Below, in pieces: positions 62,933 to 64,000 of a stretch of DNA of 64,000 nucleotides; positions within the stretch are counted from its first letter, which is position 1, and every line of letters begins with the position of its first letter. The DNA is from Bacteroides sp. 519 (GTDB lineage: Bacteria; Bacteroidota; Bacteroidia; Bacteroidales; Bacteroidaceae), in the NCBI RefSeq assembly GCF_010500955.1, contig NZ_QVMJ01000004.1:1-64000 (forward strand), in the 5' to 3' direction. Both the position numbers and the translations under genes were made by a program. The notes below the pieces were generated by a model. That model ran no database searches and was not told the origin of the DNA. It worked only from the letters and a program-made list of their open reading frames with translations.

Positions 62933-64000
62933 TCACAATTCAAAGCTCATTAAAACCTTTGCTAGTATTTCGTGGGGACGCAACGAATAATGCACAAAGG
63001 TTTCGGTAAAATTGCTAAGATAGGTATGTTCTAATGAGTTGTTATTGAATATATTGCGCCCATACAATTGCAACTCTATTTTTTTATAAATATACGAAAC
63101 AGAGAGATCGGCAAAGTAAGTTATTTGCTTGTTACTCATCGGGTTGTGCGATATTGTATTGTCGCATTTTATTCTCCAATTGCTATTGGGGATAATATTT
63201 GCACTTAATTGATGCGAATAACGAGTAGTATTTCGGGTTGAATATCCTGGATAATCAAGTTTTGAATAAATGTTCAACATCCGAGACTCTGTTTGAAAGT
63301 TTACATATTTGTTTGGCTGCAATGAAACATCAAGCGAAAGGCTTATGTATTGAATGGCAGACGGAGTAATACTGTTATTCAGCAATTGTTTTTCAGTACG
63401 CCGGCTATAGGTTCCTGATAGTGCAGTATAGAGTTTGCACCACGACAGGGTTTTCGATATTCTACTCCCTATACCCCAATGCACATTTCTATGAGGATGA
63501 TGAACTGTTTCGGTCCACGAAAGAATATCGTTATTGCGATAAACATGCATCACATCACTCCAATCCATATTATGGAAGCCATTTATGCTAATAAATAATC
63601 CCGATAAAGGATTTGTGAATCGCAAATGCAATGTATTAGACAACAATGTTTTTATATCTAATTTGGATAGATATGCCGAAGTGCTTCGGTACGATGTAAA
63701 CAAATAGCCTGCATACAGTTGACGGATATCAGTATGCGAATAAGCGTAAGAAGAAAGTCCCGATATTGTCCAGAATGCATTAATGTCGTATTTGATATTT
63801 AAAGAGGGTTGCGGTAGAAATTTGTGGTTGCCAACAGATGCATTTATGGGTATTTTAGTTTCTAACTTGGTCAAGTAAGCAGATAGTGGAAGCCGAAATT
63901 GTATCCCCCACCTGTAGTTTTTATAGTTGAAGGTTGGTTCAAAATAGATTTGGGTTTGATTGAAACTCAAATTATTGCGAAACTCATTGCTGGCTGTAGT
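62933..64000 (-). CDS. Outer-membrane beta-barrel protein, probably TonB-dependent receptor family, 5' end outside window
   Basis: The frame is open to the right edge with no start needed inside the window; at least 355 residues are visible. It consists of alternating strands with aromatic girdles (IYFEPTFNYKNYRWGIQF, LLNNSITPSAIQYISLSLDV, TYFADLSVSYIYKKIELQLY) and a C-terminal strand VLMSFEL. It resembles the barrel of Bacteroidota outer-membrane/TonB-dependent proteins with CarboxypepD-like N-termini, but the plug is not visible, so the family is tentative. Confidence 0.65.
   Translation of the reverse strand, partial: TTASNEFRNNLSFNQTQIYFEPTFNYKNYRWGIQFRLPLSAYLTKLETKIPINASVGNHKFLPQPSLNIKYDINAFWTISGLSSYAYSHTDIRQLYAGYLFTSYRSTSAYLSKLDIKTLLSNTLHLRFTNPLSGLFISINGFHNMDWSDVMHVYRNNDILSWTETVHHPHRNVHWGIGSRISKTLSWCKLYTALSGTYSRRTEKQLLNNSITPSAIQYISLSLDVSLQPNKYVNFQTESRMLNIYSKLDYPGYSTRNTTRYSHQLSANIIPNSNWRIKCDNTISHNPMSNKQITYFADLSVSYIYKKIELQLYGRNIFNNNSLEHTYLSNFTETFVHYSLRPHEILAKVLMSFEL

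Overview
The window comes from a member of the order Bacteroidales (phylum Bacteroidota). The grounds are the very Bacteroides-like PNPase, RpoB/RpoC and ribosomal proteins, promoters of the TTTG-N19/20-TAnnTTTG type with few Shine-Dalgarno sites, a SusC/SusD/SusE locus with a SusR-like membrane regulator, and the tRNA-tuf-tRNA-Trp-secE order. The genus cannot be fixed from sequence alone.

Layout. 1-12.0 kb holds mixed genes: a cut-off DUF1080 lipoprotein, pnp, a small exported protein, a membrane-bound MutS-like ATPase, an AAA/PD-(D/E)XK protein, an ECF sigma factor with an overlapping membrane partner, an LVIVD-repeat lipoprotein and a DUF4332 protein. 12.05-30.3 kb (minus strand) is a continuous str-S10-spc-alpha series running rpsL-rpsG-fusA-rpsJ ... 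secY-map-infA-rpmJ ... rpoA-rplQ. A DUF3467 gene lies upstream of rpsL. 32.3-47.2 kb (plus strand) is rpsU-xerC-hpf, tRNA-Thr/Tyr/Gly/Thr, tuf, tRNA-Trp, secE-nusG-rplKAJL-rpoBC. 47.3-62.1 kb (minus strand) is an alpha-glucan (probably dextran) utilization locus: SusR-like regulator, SusC, SusD, SusE-like, GH66, GH31 and GH97. The right end has a zeta-type kinase gene with a 59-codon partner and the C-terminal part of an outer-membrane barrel protein.

How the genes work together. The two central blocks encode most of the ribosome, core RNA polymerase, EF-Tu/EF-G, SecY/SecE, IF-1 and methionine aminopeptidase. In the glucan locus, the surface lipoproteins (SusD, SusE-like, GH66) would bind and cut dextran, SusC would import the pieces, periplasmic GH31 and GH97 would release glucose, and the SusR-like protein would switch on susC, whose upstream region carries a direct repeat.

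The least expected content is in the spacers. There are four arrays with a 22-23 bp period, and a family of long stem-loops whose arms are made of very short tandem repeats. Several of these sit inside essential operons (rplC/rpsJ, rpoB/rpoC, the tRNA-tuf cluster). There are also REP-like inverted repeats, one of which appears to have contributed coding sequence to the sigma-factor partner. Also notable are an exceptionally strong Shine-Dalgarno on hpf in the rpsU operon, and a break between rpoC and DUF3467-rpsL, which are normally adjacent in Bacteroides.
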